In this document: piece after piece, positions 1-13,119 of the stretch | Numbering within the stretch: the stretch's first letter is position 1 | Layout of the letters: each line of letters begins with the position of its first letter | DNA from: Antedon bifida | Lineage: Eukaryota; Echinodermata; Crinoidea; Comatulida; Antedonidae | NCBI GenBank assembly: GCA_963402885.1 | Contig: OY727096.1 | Coordinates: forward strand, 20,627,820-20,691,819 | Direction of reading: 5' to 3' | Length of the DNA stretch: 64,000 nt | Made by a program: the position numbers and the translations under genes | The notes under the pieces: generated by a model | Database searches by the model: none | What the model saw: the letters and a program-made list of their open reading frames with translations, nothing else | Told to the model about the DNA's origin: nothing

Positions 1-2306
1 AGCTATTGAAGGTAAGATTAAAATTAATGATAATAAATTTAATAAATAAATGTAATGAGCCAATTAAGCCAGTTTGACAATTTCGGTAGAATCCCTACCA
101 AAATGGTGAAACAAACAAGGGGAAACACATATTTCAACACAACCCCTATTCATGGAATATCCCTATGAAACGGGGAACATTGCTAGGTCCCAAAGCTGTA
201 ATTTTAAAAATGTTATATATTTTTCTTGTAGTTTGATTGTCTTAATTACGCCAAGCAAAATGAATTTCCATTTTAAGTGGACCAATAACATTTCTTGAAT
301 CTTGAATCTGTGTATAATAATACAGAATGCCGAACAAAACTAGACTACTGTACTATATACACAGACTTTGGCAACATGCCTTACAACAGCTGATCATACC
401 ATATATGGAGTACAGGCAGTGTTGCATCAACAAATCACATTCAAGTAGAACAGTTAATTCTAGTACTGCATATGTTGTAACCATGGTAGCATCAGACACA
501 TTATGCTCTTAAAATACATTACAACATTAACATTAATGTTGGATTTTCTCAGATAAGGAATGTAGAATTTGTTTCATTTACGTATAACATTTTTAACTTG
601 CCTTTAAGAATAGGTGAAATTAAAATTATTATTTTAAAGAAAATAATTTATACTTATAATAATCTTAGCATCTATATATATTTTGATCGAACCTATGTAC
701 TAAATATTTCTTCCTCTAATATTAATACAGTAGGCCTAGAACTTTACCTAAGAAAACATTGTGATACAAACCAGGGGGTAATCATCATCACAGATTGCAA
801 CCTTCTTATAAGGCAAGAGAAACTTCCCGGATTATGCAAATTAAATACTTGCATATTAATTACACTTATAAACATATTTAATACTCTCATTATGTCATTA
901 TCACTATGTTTATCGATGAGTATCATGTTTGTAGGGGTGACCCAGGAACAGGGGTCTGACCGGACATTTTAGCAATGCAGCGTATGGTAGTTTAGACCAG
1001 CTTAGGACAGCTTGACGAGCAGATTGTTAGCTTAAGCATTGGGAGGTGTATAAACTCAACTCACATAGGAGCAGGTGTTGTGATTGTGATAGCAGAAATC
1101 TAAACACATATCATTCAGTTGCTGGATCCCACTTAATTAGACATAGCAAACTTTACTGCGTTAAGAATATCACACTTTCACTTTAAGAACAGCCGTTCAT
1201 ACAACCAGTATGGAATAGTTTATATAGGCCTACGGGGCCACTGAAAGTATTATTTTATAATATGGCACTTTTGGGAGGGAGGCCTAAAAATTGTAAAATT
1301 AAGTGCACGATTTGTTGATATACAGTATTGTATATTTTGCGTTACATGTTTTTTAATTTAGTGCGGAGTGGGGCAGGGAGTGGACCAGGGCAGGGAGTGG
1401 ACCAGGGCCAGGTAGGACCCCCTAGAATCCACCCATGTGTGTTGCTTAAAGTTATCAGTTATGAATTCACTTTTTATTACTTAAGAGGGAGAAATTGTGA
1501 TCAACAACAATACAACAATATCCACCAACTCACCTCAGACATTTTATCATTATTTGTAAGCCATGTGTATCTGCAGATTATTCTATTAGAGATGAACACT
1601 TATAATGAGGTATATTTCTTGAATGAAATGCCTCAATACCACAAATATGTAACTTGGCTAAACCGATGCATGCATGCAATACCAGGATCGCAATAACGGT
1701 CCTGGTGTTGGCTATGCTATCGTTTTCTTGGCCACCTAACATGTATTCCGAAGGAGACTAACATAATATAACAGTTGTATATACCTAATTGTTTACTCAA
1801 GGTCATGTACTTGACACACCTGGGTTTCCTGCTCAATGTAACTATTAACGAATGTAAGCCCTATCAAACAAAATATAGGGCATTTGCCCGTTTTATAATT
1901 TAATACAGATTATCCTATGGGCTACTAATTATTGTAATGGAGGTGTAAGCTGGGCTTTTAAATATGTGAAATTAAATTACTATAAACTACCTGTACTTAG
2001 TGGTGACAAATAAACAATATGTAAAAAAGGTTATAAAATTTGCAGGAAAGATACTGTGGGAACCAGGGGAAAAAAGTGGCAAACTTTACTTAATGTTCTG
2101 TATTTACTATTAGTTTATTTTTTGAGGATTTGGATAGAATTGCCATGTCAGCCAAGTAGTATGTGCATCTGTTTATAAATAAATATTTGTTTAAAAAAAT
2201 TCTAATTCAATCTTAATTACTTTCACCCATTATGAAACTGAATATTATTTCATTTGTTCTACCCATAATCAGTTTATGTTTTTTTTTTTTTTTCATATAT
2301 TTTTAG
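1..2306. other. Upstream region with no gene resolved
   Basis: AT-rich sequence in which I find no convincing exon. The open frames here are short, lack protein-like composition and have no paired splice sites. The missing first exon of MEI1 should lie somewhere here: the first exon I recognise starts inside a codon, and the predicted protein lacks only a short N-terminal stretch compared with the family. The GC-richer patch near 1360-1420 carries an imperfect repeat of a 'ggaccagggcaggg'-like word. Confidence 0.5.
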
Positions 2307-5300
2307 TAATTGTTGAAGTTTGTTGTCAACTGAGGAATGAAGATTTGGTGTATGGTATTGTGAATCAAGTGACAGCTCTGGTAAAACAATTATAATTCAA
2401 CTTCCTAATTTATAAATTCCTTTTGTAAATATTTGTACAAGAATGCTAATTTAATTATAAATATTTTCACACAGTTGTGACAGCCTAATTATTTGCCAGA
2501 CACTTTTATTTGCAGACAAAATCTACTTTAAAAGCAATTTATTTTGTAGTTTTGAATCATTAATCAATGTATTGTCCTAAATATATAGAAAATTGTACTT
2601 TGTAAAAGTTGTACTTTGAATATACCATTTTTTACCGTTTTATTATTTAATCGCATTTGCAAAATAACAACAAAAAAAGTTATAAAAAATCAAAAAAATA
2701 TGCAATTAACGAAAATTCGTTTTTAAGACAGATAATTATGGGCTTCCGGCTGACTTCTTTAAATTATGGTTTTATCAGATAAATATTAAAATTTTACAGT
2801 CCAATTTATGGTCGAAGTGAATAACTATTATGTGATATTAAAATGGTCTATCAACAACAAAAGTTACATTTATTTTTTCAGGGGACACTATATCTTATAC
2901 AGTAATAAGCAAAAACAATAAATTTAAGTTGTGTAATTAGTCAATACATTCTTTTTTTCTCTAACACCCGCAGCATAATTTTTGTTGCCCAACTTTAACA
3001 TTGGTAAAGTAAGATGACAAGATAAGCCAAGAGCCTGAAGTATGGCACGAGCCAAGCTATAAACATCCCACTGCGCTACTGTCTAATCTAATAACACCCG
3101 CTAGGCAGCCTAGCTCCTAGCATGTGATTGATGATGAGTTTTCATCAGGCTGTTATTTGATTAAACTGCCTGTGGCATGCGAATCCTCATCAAGAAATCA
3201 GTTGATAGGCAGTGCTGCCACAAGCCACCTCATGCCCTTATATGGTCGTTGCGAATGGCCTATACACTAGCCATTCAAATGGGAAATGTAGGGATATGCT
3301 CAAAAGATGTACACTCAGGGGAATTATTGAAATTAAGATACCATAGTTTGGTTGATTATTGTTGGAACATGGAGGTATAAATTGGAAGTTGATTGGTTTG
3401 ACATTAAAATAATAAAAAAACAATCATTACTATCATCTTTAAGGTTAATGGATTGTGTTTAATAATTTTATCAATTTATTATCATTATAATTATCTTTAT
3501 CATTTTTATTGTTGTCATTTTCACCAAATGTAATTAATTGGTGTATAATTGGTGCTGCCTACACAAAACTAGGCATTCTGTATTATAGTTATTTTAATAG
3601 ATAAATTAAATATATATTTTAATACATAAATTGAATTTATTTGAATAAATAAGTTGAATTTATTTAAATAAATAAGTTGAATTTATTTGAATAAATAAAT
3701 TGAATTTCAAATTAAACTATATGTACTGTAATATAACAATTGCTGCTATAAAATCTGTAGAATAAAGGCCTTTACATATAAATTAATAAATTAAAGTTTG
3801 AAAATTAAAGTCCACAGACATTTCGGACCTCAAAATTAAAAAGAGTTTTCAGTAAACCCTGTCTTGCATTGTTGGCATAGCATTACCAGACATAAACTAT
3901 AATTATCACTGTAATGTTTTGTATGTAATGTAATGTGTTTGAGACATAGTGCTAAATCATCCTTAGACATTATTGAAATGTGATCGTAGCTACCATATTG
4001 ATTACTTCATACTTGACTTAACAACTTTCAGTGAACCTTATTTCACATACTATAAAGCTCTACACTATCAAACTAGTTTGACAAAAAAAGTGTGATGTGT
4101 CCAAATATGGTAGTGATATGACAACATCGAGTCCATATATGGACACATCACATTTTATTGTCACCTAAATTTGATAGTGTAGACATAGAGCTTTATAAAT
4201 TGTACAGTGGTTAAATTGTTTAGTGATGAAGCCCGGTGATATCTGGTCTATAGAAATCACTTGTCTCTTCTTTGTTGCTTATGTATAGTGCCTTCAGGAT
4301 TCAAGCTTCCAAAAAAGCCTCCCTTCGCTTACTCTGATTGGTCGTTTGCTGCAATCTATTCCTCCATTGGCTGATTTACTCCAACAATCTTACAGTAAGT
4401 AATTCCTCACATAATCACATTTATTATAACAAATATATATATACAATTTAATGAAGAAAGAACAATAATTCAAACTGTATGTCAACAAGTTGAGCAGCAA
4501 TTTTTGTAAGAAATGTTTCTTGTTTATTTCAACATTATTTTTAATAGGACACTTTACAGACTACCTGTTGACAGGGCTGAAGTACCCAGATGAGAATATC
4601 CAATCAGCAATCACGTACATCCTCCTTCACCTTGCTGGGGGTCACATGACCAACATTTGCAAGGAACCTCTTGTAAAAGAGCTCATCAAAAACCTACTGG
4701 CAATCATTGCTTCTGCTACTTCTTCTGAGTTGACAATGAACTCACTGGGTAATGTTTAAAGCTCTGTCTACACTATCAAACTTTATGTGACAAAACAATG
4801 TGATGTGCCCATATTATATGGACATGATGATGTCATAGCACTACCATATTTAAGCATATCACTACCATATTTGGGCACATCACCCTTATTTTAGTTAGTT
4901 TTATAGTGTACACAGAGCTTTACATTTAAAGGGAAAGAATAAGAATATTTGTTGTGCTGCTATAGTATAATCACATGAGTACTAGAGTAGAAGTGTACAG
5001 TACTAGAAATATGTATAAATGCTTATTGGATTGGTTAAATTATCTCAATATTTAACATGGTACTAAAAATGGAGAGAGCCTATTGTCAATGTTTCTAATG
5101 GGTTAATCACTAAATAATACAAAACATGAATCTTTATTTATAGGGCTTCTAAAAAAAGTTGTTGAGAATGAGTGCTCAGTACATGAAATTATGGCAACAG
5201 ACAACTATGGACTTGCATCTTCAGCTTTTAAAAAGGTACAGCAATTTTGAACTGTATAACCATTAGAGCAATCCTGTAAATACATAAAAATTGACTATTA

Positions 5301-5362
5301 CTGGGGAAATAATGTGAAACGCTTAGATGCTTTGTGCATTGAAAGTGCTATATAAGATCGAC

Positions 5363-5394
<32 letters not shown>

Positions 5395-8300
5395 GAGTTA
5401 TCTCAAGTTTAACAACTATTTGTTAAAGACTTTGCTCTAAAGTAATTCTTCCGTTTCTGTAAATTCAGGTGCTTTTGAGTAGAAATGGCATTCATCAAAT
5501 TACAGTAGTCCAATGTTTAACCCAGCTGGTTTTGGCAGAGAAGAGTTTGAAGCAAACAACTTTCACAGAATCTTTACTGTCTGCAGACATAGCAGAGTTC
5601 CTATTTGAGTGTCTCGCCACAACAAATGACATTCTTCTGAGGTAGGCCTATCTTCATGTATAAAAATAAGGAAAATGTGTTGATGAAGGTATCCCAAGTA
5701 GTCAGTAAAGGGTTTTGATCATGGGAATGTATTTGACGCCTACAGTATTCATTGTTCAGCTTTGGTACCGTGCAGTTAATTTCAAGCGTGGCCAATTGAC
5801 TGAAACTAAAGAAAGTAACTTGTCTCCACAGCTCAATATTTTGCTGCCTCCTAGTTCTCACAGATTCACTAAATTTTTTCCACGAGTGCCATGCTGTTTA
5901 TGGAATGGATTCAGTTGTCAGGGCAACTAACCATGCCATGAAATTAAAAAATAAGGACATCTTATGTCAAGGGTAAGAAACATTTGAAAATAACAATATT
6001 TATATTAGGCTAAGTATATCTTTTTTTAACAACTTTTCTTTCATTTTAGTAAAATATTTTTTTTTAATTTCAGGCTAGAGTTAATACAGAAGATGCTGAA
6101 CAGGTACATGTTCATGTTATGTAGTTGTATCAAATATATTAGATGTTTCATTTAAAGAAATAATTTTTTTTTGTTTATTATTTCAATGCTGAAAACATAT
6201 TTAATATTATTTAGACAACCAACAAATGTTAGCCTCATTACCAGCAGCTCTCTTCTGAAAGCAATGAGTAGTCTCCTATGCAGATGTCTAAGGCATTCTC
6301 AGATTTGTATTGTCTGTTCTGCAGGTGGTGCTCTACAAGAATTACTAAGGTATTTATCAAATTGATGTTTTATAACACAGTGTGTATGATGTGGGTAGAG
6401 GCAGCGACTGCAGTCTAAGGCAGTATTCTTGAAGGACAGAAGTACTATGCCATATTCTTCATGGGAGTGGAGAAAGAATTATATTTTTTCATGCAAAACT
6501 GATCTTTATACACAATAGTTTTCGTAAATCTTCTAGAAAAGACCATCTAAAAAATCCAGTAGATTTCAACGCACTAGAGCAGCCATTGAGAGCCATCATG
6601 GACACTTGGAAAGACATTGGATCTCTTAGCAACCTCACCAAGACAAGTAGATCCTCAACCGCTTCACTCACCGGTGAAGAAAACAAAAACAAAAGATACG
6701 ATGAGAATAAACAGTGCTTGGCTGTTGGCTTGTCAGTTATGGAAAGGGCTTTCAGGTACTGTATATATGTTATAAAAATTGAGAGTATTAGATTGGGCCA
6801 TTTTACAAAGAGGTACAATAGCTTAACTTCTTAAGATGGTGCATTAAGATATGTATCACAGACATAGACAGATAAAAGTATTAAGCATGCTTTGGTTTAT
6901 CACCTAACATATTACTATAATTTTTCAGGTTGTCTATTATATGCCAACATGATCCAACAGCCAGTGCTAGTCTCTTTAAGGCTCCACACTCCCAGCTTAC
7001 AGATGACGAAGAGATGATAGATGTTGAACAATTTATAGAATTCCTACTCAAAATGTTGGATACAATTTGTATTCCACACGTAATGGTACATAAACAATTT
7101 ATAATGCATTTATTTAGATTTTCTATCAAAGTTGATTGCTTCATAGCAAGAAGAGTTGATTGTTTAATTTTCATAATAAGACAACATGCATTAAAGATTC
7201 AATATTATCATTTGCATACAGGTGAACTACAAGCACTTGGATGATGCAGAAGTGTGCAGGTGCTTCTTCAGTATCCTCTGTCAGGTTTATGAAATTTCAA
7301 CTGTGATAGATATTAAATCATTTTCAAGCAAATTAGGTAGATATACAAACAGCTATTTTAAGTTTTGTAAACTCAATAGTAAGTAAAGTTGTACAGTTAT
7401 TAGTGTTCAGTTTGTAAATAAACTGGGGTTTCTTTTCGACAGCTTCGTCATCTTTCATTCAACTTTCACTAAGTGTAAAGAATCAGTTTTGTAGCCAGCA
7501 AGCCAACTGTGATGTTAAGGACCGAGTGGATGCTTTCATACTGAACCTCTGTCACAATCTGCTACCTGATAATGACAAGAGCTGCCTAGCTAAGATGGAG
7601 TCTGTAATTGGAGATATCAATTGTAAGTCAACCAACTGTAACAGACTTTAACAACCACCTTTTATCCTACGCATTTATATTGTACATAATCCTTTCATAA
7701 TTTTTTCTTAGGCCCAGTATCCAACATTTGTGGTATCCTTCGTGGGCAGTCTTCAATGTACTTACTCCCTTCATCTGTCTCTCCTTTGGACCTACAGTCC
7801 ACATGCCTGACTTTGATGTACCTTGCTGCAATATATGGAGATCCGTAAGTAGTACATTAACTATGTAATTTATGTTTAAAGTCTAAGACAATTGAGAAAG
7901 GCAATTGAGTAATATACAGAAACTTATATACACTAAGTGTATGTAACAGAAATATTAATGTTTAAAAACTTGTTTTAAAGGTTAGCGAATGATATTGATG
8001 TATTTGAAAGTCTCAACTTGTATCTTAGCAGTGAACACTGCCTCATATCTGATCTAGACCAATCAAGTCTCACACAATTCATGTATCTGTATACAACTGG
8101 CTTTAACAGTGCAACTTTGGGACAAGAAAGTATAATAAAAGAAAAAGGTACTACTGTATTATTCAATAGATAACTATTATTAGAATAGTATATCATAGCA
8201 TGATTAGATATAATAATAATAATATAATAAGTATAATAATCTAAAATTCTCTCTCAAGAATAAAACATTTTGTTTGTCTGTCCACTTGATCTAATAGCTC

Positions 8301-11300
8301 CAGCCTCATTGATTCGAGTATTGGAGAAGATGGATTACTCCGTTATTTTTAATGACAACCCTTTGCTGATTCAATGGGTCTACATGGCACAAGATGTACC
8401 CCAGAAAATTAGAAGAGGATTTGTAAGTTACTTAACCACTCATTTGTACAAATACCAACCAGTGAATGAATAATTAAGAAAAAACAAATTAGAAATTATT
8501 TAATTTTTTTCTAGCTTGTACAGTGGCTAATACATTTACCTACAATACCAGATGACAATGGTACAGAAGAAGAAGAAAACCAAACTGAAACTAGTAAAGA
8601 TGGAGATAAGTTAAACAGAATAACAGATAGTAATACAGTGAAAATGTTTAGAAATGGTATGCCACGTCTTGACTCAATTTCTAGAAGCAAATTAATTGAA
8701 GATATATTAGTAAGTGTAATCACTAACATTTAAAACTATACTAGACATTTAAAAACAAAGAACATTTATTTATATGTACTTCTATTGTCAGTTAAGATGA
8801 TTAAATGACATAATTGAAGGTGTACAATGACAACTAATCAATGTTTTTCAGAATCAGAAATACTGTAGTTAAACAGTTAACATCTTTAACTTATCTTTTC
8901 TCTTTGGGCCGAGTGTCCCATAAGGCTACAAGATGTTCTCTCCTGTCAATTCTGTTTCTAGCTTCATCTCCAGCTCCAGCCTAATCTACAGTATCTCTCT
9001 CATGGTGGAGAAAGAGATAGAAACTTAACACATAATAATAGGAAGCTTTTCATTTTAAGGAGTCTAAAGAAATTTGGCTTCAACCCTGATGAACTATGCT
9101 CTGTCTACTGTGGGTACATTAGACCCCTCCTTGAATATGCCGATGTCGTATGGCACCCTGGCTTAACCAAATCGCTTAGCAACTCTATAGAATCTGTCCA
9201 ACGCAGAGCATGCCGTACCATATTGGGAAGGGATTTTAGTTCGTATGACAAAGCTCTAAAGGTCTGTAACATCTCATCCCTCACGGATAGGAGAATAGCT
9301 CACAGTCTCAGATTTGCCAAGGGAATATCTGAGACTGTTCATTCTGCTGATCTTTTACCGGTGACACGGTTTGAAAGTCATGGGAGGTTGCTCCGTAATA
9401 GTAATAACATTTCACAATTACCATCCAGAACCGCCCGTTTCAGTAACAGTCCAATCCCTTATTTTATCCGCCTGCTTAACGCCTGATCTTCACTCATTTT
9501 TGTATCATTTATTTTTGTGTATGTTTCAAATTTTGTATATTTTATTGGTCTATGTACATGCATGTAAAAGTTACCCACAATCTGGCCTTTGGCCACTAGT
9601 GGTAACTTGTGGCATGGTGGCGTTTTTTGATGTTTTATATGAAATAAAGAATAATAATAATAACATGACTTAATAAATATAACTGAATTGTCTTTTTAGG
9701 ATGTTATTCTAAATGAAGATGAAGCAGTTATGAATTGCTGTCTTCTTTTCATTAAATCAATCATTTACTCATCAATGGCTGCCGATCCTGTTTCTGACGC
9801 CACATGCTCAAACAAAATTAATCCAATTTCTGACTCTTCATGTGCAAACAATTCCTCATCTGATACCAGATTCTCTAACAAGATTGATTTTGATTCCGAC
9901 ATTTCCTGCCCAAATAACCTCAACTCAGCTGATACAATCTACCCAAATAACAATACTCTAAATTCTGACATGATACATTTACTACAAGAGAGACTTCCAC
10001 AAATAGTTATTGAAATGTTTCTACAAGATCATGTACATGCAGACACAGGTAAGAATAGACGTAACAACCTTCAATGTAAAACTGAAAAAAGTATATGGTT
10101 ACAGGAAAAAAAAATACTATCAAATATTGGGATTGTTTAAAATCTTTTTTTTCTCCAGAAACAAAAATATCGTCACTATTGAAGTTGTTAACTGAAATAA
10201 ACCTGAAGTCACAGAACTCGACATCCTCTATAGATTTGAAGCTTGTCTATTACGGTATTTAATTTCAAATAAAAATTCCTATTTCATTCATACATACATG
10301 TCTGCTATAGCCACTACTGATTTCTTTTACTTTTGTTTTCACAGTGACAAACATGTTGACTAAATCAATCAACTCTATAAACACCAAGTCTGTGATTGTC
10401 AACTATCTTCATTGCTTGCTCTTTGCTACTGTAAACAACCAAGACACTAGTGGTAAGGCTAAATATAAACAACCAACAAACCAATGACTTAATATCAATC
10501 TATAACCAAGATGGTAGTGGTAAGGCTAAATATAAAAAACCAACAAACCAATGACTTAATATCAATCTATAACCAAGATGGTAAATTTAGTTTGGTTTAA
10601 AGCGATAAATGTACCCATAATCAATGATGATTCTGCCATAAGTCTAATGTGTGCAAGTAGATTATACTATTCTTGATCATGAAACTAAAATCATAAAGCT
10701 ACACTAAAAGAGATTAAAATACAGACATAGCTTTATTTCTCTTCAGTAGAAGATCGAAACATTCTCAACTTTACTCAATTTTCATTTGGGAGCACACAGT
10801 GTATGCAAACATTATTTAATAGCTATATTTCAGCTATAAATGATATTGTACATTTATTTTATTTTTTTCTTCGTTTAGTTCTATCTATTCTTTTATCAAA
10901 CAAAACATTACTACAATTTTTTGAGAATATGTTACAAGATCGGCAACAAGAAGAAAGTGAAGCTCTTCAATGCTCGATATTGAGTTTACTAAGCTCACTG
11001 CTTGAACTTCAACACCAACATCGACAGAAGGCAAGTGTGAAAAGAAAAATTATTAATTTAAAAGAAGTACACCAACACTTTCTAAAATGTACGATGTAAG
11101 TAAATGTATTTATTTATTTGTAGGCATGTTTGCAGATAAAAGTAGATATCAAATGGCTGAGTGATTTGGTGTCTACCAATAAGTTATCCTTTCAGAGATG
11201 TGAGTGTTTCTTTTTTAAAATATTAATTATGATTCAGCAGTTCAAACATTAATAATCGGATAGCTTGTGATAACGCCGCACATCGTAGTTTAGGCAGTTC

Positions 11301-13074
11301 AAACATTAATAATCTGATAGCTTGTGATAACGCCACACATCGTAGTTTTTATTTTTGTGCTAATTATTATTAAAGGCATATTATGCTTTGTGCTATTTTT
11401 AGATACAGCATTAAACTTTTGGACAACAATCTTCAAGACAAACTTTTCACCAGACAACTTAATTCGACTGAGAGAGGGCGATAGACAACATGAGCTTCTA
11501 AAAGATAAAGATATGAACCTGGACGTTAAAACAGATCACTTGAGGCTTTTAATTATACATCTCCAAAACATCATTATGATGGTACAGTAGAACCTTAAGT
11601 TTGGGAACCAATATGTCAAATTAATAGAAATGTCCCCTGGGTTGGTTGTTTTAGCCTCATTTGTTTCACAGGAAAGTTTCCTCTTAATAGAAGTGTCCCA
11701 AAGGTGGGCTGCTACTATAAAGAGAACAAAAATACTCCAAAAAATGTATATAAAAAATAAAAATGTCAACTTTTTTTTTAGGATTCTGGCAGTGAAAGTT
11801 TGTTGGCCATTAAATGTTACACAAGCCTTCTGAACTATGTACATAGCAAAGACAATGAACAAGGTATATATTCTATCTACACTAGGCAACTTTTAAATCA
11901 ACAATAACCCTCTCAAAAATAAGTTCAGAAAAATTAACCAATGATGTTATATTCTTTTTCAGGCGATATTTTACTCAGACAGCCATGGAATGGAGCCCTT
12001 GTGAGGCTGCTGTTACAAGTCCAATCACCATTGTTTATATCGCCAACTCTTATTCAACTTTACAATATGGTATTTCCTAAATTTGGTATATCAAGTGTGT
12101 TTTAATTTGTGATCTGATTATATAAAGCAGTAATTTGGTAACCATTTTTAAAGTTACTGAATCCAGTTCACTGCTAAAAAGCAGCCATTGTGTTCTTAAG
12201 CCAGTTCTTTCTACTTCAGTGACCTTAACCATAATTATGGTTGCACCATTTGTTTATTATTAGCTGTTTATGAACCATAGTACCCGCAAGGTTCTGGTTT
12301 ATTTGTTATTTTTTACAGTTTATGTCCAACAAGTTCTGGATTGAGCATCTACTGAATGGGTTTATCAGCCTGATTACAGCCTTTAAAGCATGGTCACAAA
12401 TATCAATCAACTCTTATCATATGATACTGCATATCATAAATAAGGTAATAAAATCAAATGATAACTTCATACAGTAATTAATATACAAAACTACGTTTTG
12501 TACATTGCAGCTGTGGTTAACGTGCTTGCGTTCCAATCCCAAGGTCCAGGGTTCAATCCTGCCAGGGTTGTATTTCACGACTCTTTGAACTTCATTCCCT
12601 AAGCCTCAAATGAGACTTAGTTTATAAGCATGATAAATTATAAAATAGTTCCCTTCCTGTGAGTTACTTCCTGTTCGATGCAAAAAATAAATAAAAAAAC
12701 AATTACACAATTGTTGAATGTTCACGACAGATGGAACAAACTGAAGGACTGACTGATCATTGTTTATTTTCAGATTTCTGATTACCTTAGCCATGATCAG
12801 AAACACAGTTTAGCGAATACTTTAGACAAATCCAAAGAACAAATTGATCAAATGAGGAATGACGATATAAAACCAAAACTTTTGTATCCTTTGACTTTTA
12901 ACAAATTCTAAACTTTCACTCTGTGACATCTGAGAAATATACAAACGTTATATTGCTTATCACAATAATTTCAGAGACTTTAATAGCATTATTCTTCTAT
13001 CAAACTGTTCTATCATTCCTGTTGGATCTCTCAAGAGTACTCTGTTTCTGGTGACCAAGAAATTATCAAGATGA
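2307..13074 (+). CDS. MEI1: Meiosis inhibitor protein 1 (MEI1), 27 exons, 5' end incomplete
   Basis: MEI1 is a large helical-repeat protein needed for programmed meiotic double-strand breaks. Exons: 2307-2380, 4289-4394, 4548-4748, 5144-5235, 5469-5641, 5832-5972, 6074-6103, 6215-6349, 6519-6755, 6929-7085, 7222-7336, 7443-7622, 7712-7844, 7981-8147, 8298-8422, 8515-8709, 9700-10048, 10159-10254, 10345-10452, 10879-11030, 11124-11199, 11403-11581, 11782-11863, 11963-12069, 12319-12444, 12774-12883, 12975-13074. Every junction keeps frame and gives about 1248 codons, near the length of vertebrate MEI1. Recognition rests on the stretches AEFLFECLATTNDIL and HECHAVYGMDSVVR and on the CLQD...LLGRLL-like N-terminal block. 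The product is leucine-rich with no catalytic motif. The intron after 11030 starts with GC. The last exon is less certain: if the 12883 donor is not used, translation stops at 12911. A poly(A) signal 40 nt after 13074 favours the longer form. The first exon (2307-2380) is supported by a long pyrimidine tract and matching phase only. Confidence 0.85.
3630..3710. repeat. Short AT-rich tandem repeat
   Basis: About three and a half copies of a 23-bp unit of the form gaatttatttgaataaataa, differing by one or two bases. It lies in the first long intron of MEI1. The unit is itself nearly palindromic (ATTTATTTGAATAAAT). Confidence 0.8.
4051..4197. mobile_element. MITE, family 1, copy a
   Basis: A 147-bp element with imperfect terminal inverted repeats, TATAAAGCTC-TACACTATCAAA at the left and its complement at the right. 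The interior is also nearly palindromic around ATATGGACACATCACA. Two more copies occur at 4757-4922 and 16709-16839. No coding capacity. Confidence 0.85.
4757..4922. mobile_element. MITE, family 1, copy b
   Basis: A second member of the 130-165-bp TAAAGCTCTGTCTACACTATCAAA-ended family. It begins only 9 bp after the donor at the end of the 4548-4748 MEI1 exon. The interior carries ACTACCATATTTGGGCACATCAC, shared with copies a and c. Confidence 0.85.
5316..5395 (+). repeat. Retroposon 3' tail with (TTA)n
   Basis: The string GAAAGTGCTATATAAGATCGACG is followed by about ten TTA units. This 'GCGCTATATAA...' end plus a short tandem repeat is typical of the 3' ends of CR1/L2-like LINEs and their SINE partners. 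A similar end is found near 56090. Only the 3' end is present, in an intron of MEI1. Confidence 0.6.
9058..9665 (+). mobile_element. 5'-truncated non-LTR retrotransposon (LINE)
   Basis: The last 140 or so codons of a LINE ORF2 are open in one frame from 9058 to the stop at 9484-9486. They include YCGYIRPLLEYADVVWHPG and ESVQRRACRTILG, the usual motifs just after the reverse-transcriptase domain in CR1/jockey-type elements. A short 3' UTR with the word AATCTGGCCTTTGGCCAC follows and ends in an AATA/ATA repeat. It sits inside the intron 8710-9699 of MEI1, in sense orientation. A second, more damaged member of the same family lies at 53560-54560. Confidence 0.85.
10448..10581 (+). repeat. 67-bp tandem duplication spanning a splice donor
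   Basis: Two 67-bp units, almost identical, run 10448-10514 and 10515-10581. Each starts with TAGTGGTAAGG, so the second unit recreates the last coding bases and the GTAAGG donor of the MEI1 exon ending at 10452. Confidence 0.9.
11237..11350. repeat. 57-bp tandem duplication in a MEI1 intron
   Basis: Two copies of a 57-bp unit beginning GCAGTTCAAACATTAATAAT, differing at only a few positions. Intronic, no coding role visible. Confidence 0.9.
12508..12720 (+). mobile_element. tRNA-derived SINE
   Basis: A tRNA-like head with a good B box (GGGTTCAATCC within GGTCCAGGGTTCAATCCTG) is preceded by a weak A box (TGTGGTTAACGTGC). It is followed by a non-tRNA body. It lies in the intron before the 12774 exon of MEI1. 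No cloverleaf of a real tRNA gene can be formed. Confidence 0.6.
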
Positions 13075-13113
13075 AGGTTAATATAGTTAGAAAAAAAGGT
13101 GCAAAAACACAAA

Positions 13114-13119
13114 AATAAA
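13114..13119 (+). promoter_or_regulatory. Poly(A) signal AATAAA after MEI1
   Basis: A canonical AATAAA lies 40 nt past the predicted MEI1 stop at 13072-13074, in the right strand for that gene. Confidence 0.55.

Noticed and set aside
1328-1696. 122-codon open frame on the plus strand
   Set aside because: Begins within a repeated GGACCAGGGCAGGG stretch, has atypical composition and no start or splice context; probably chance.
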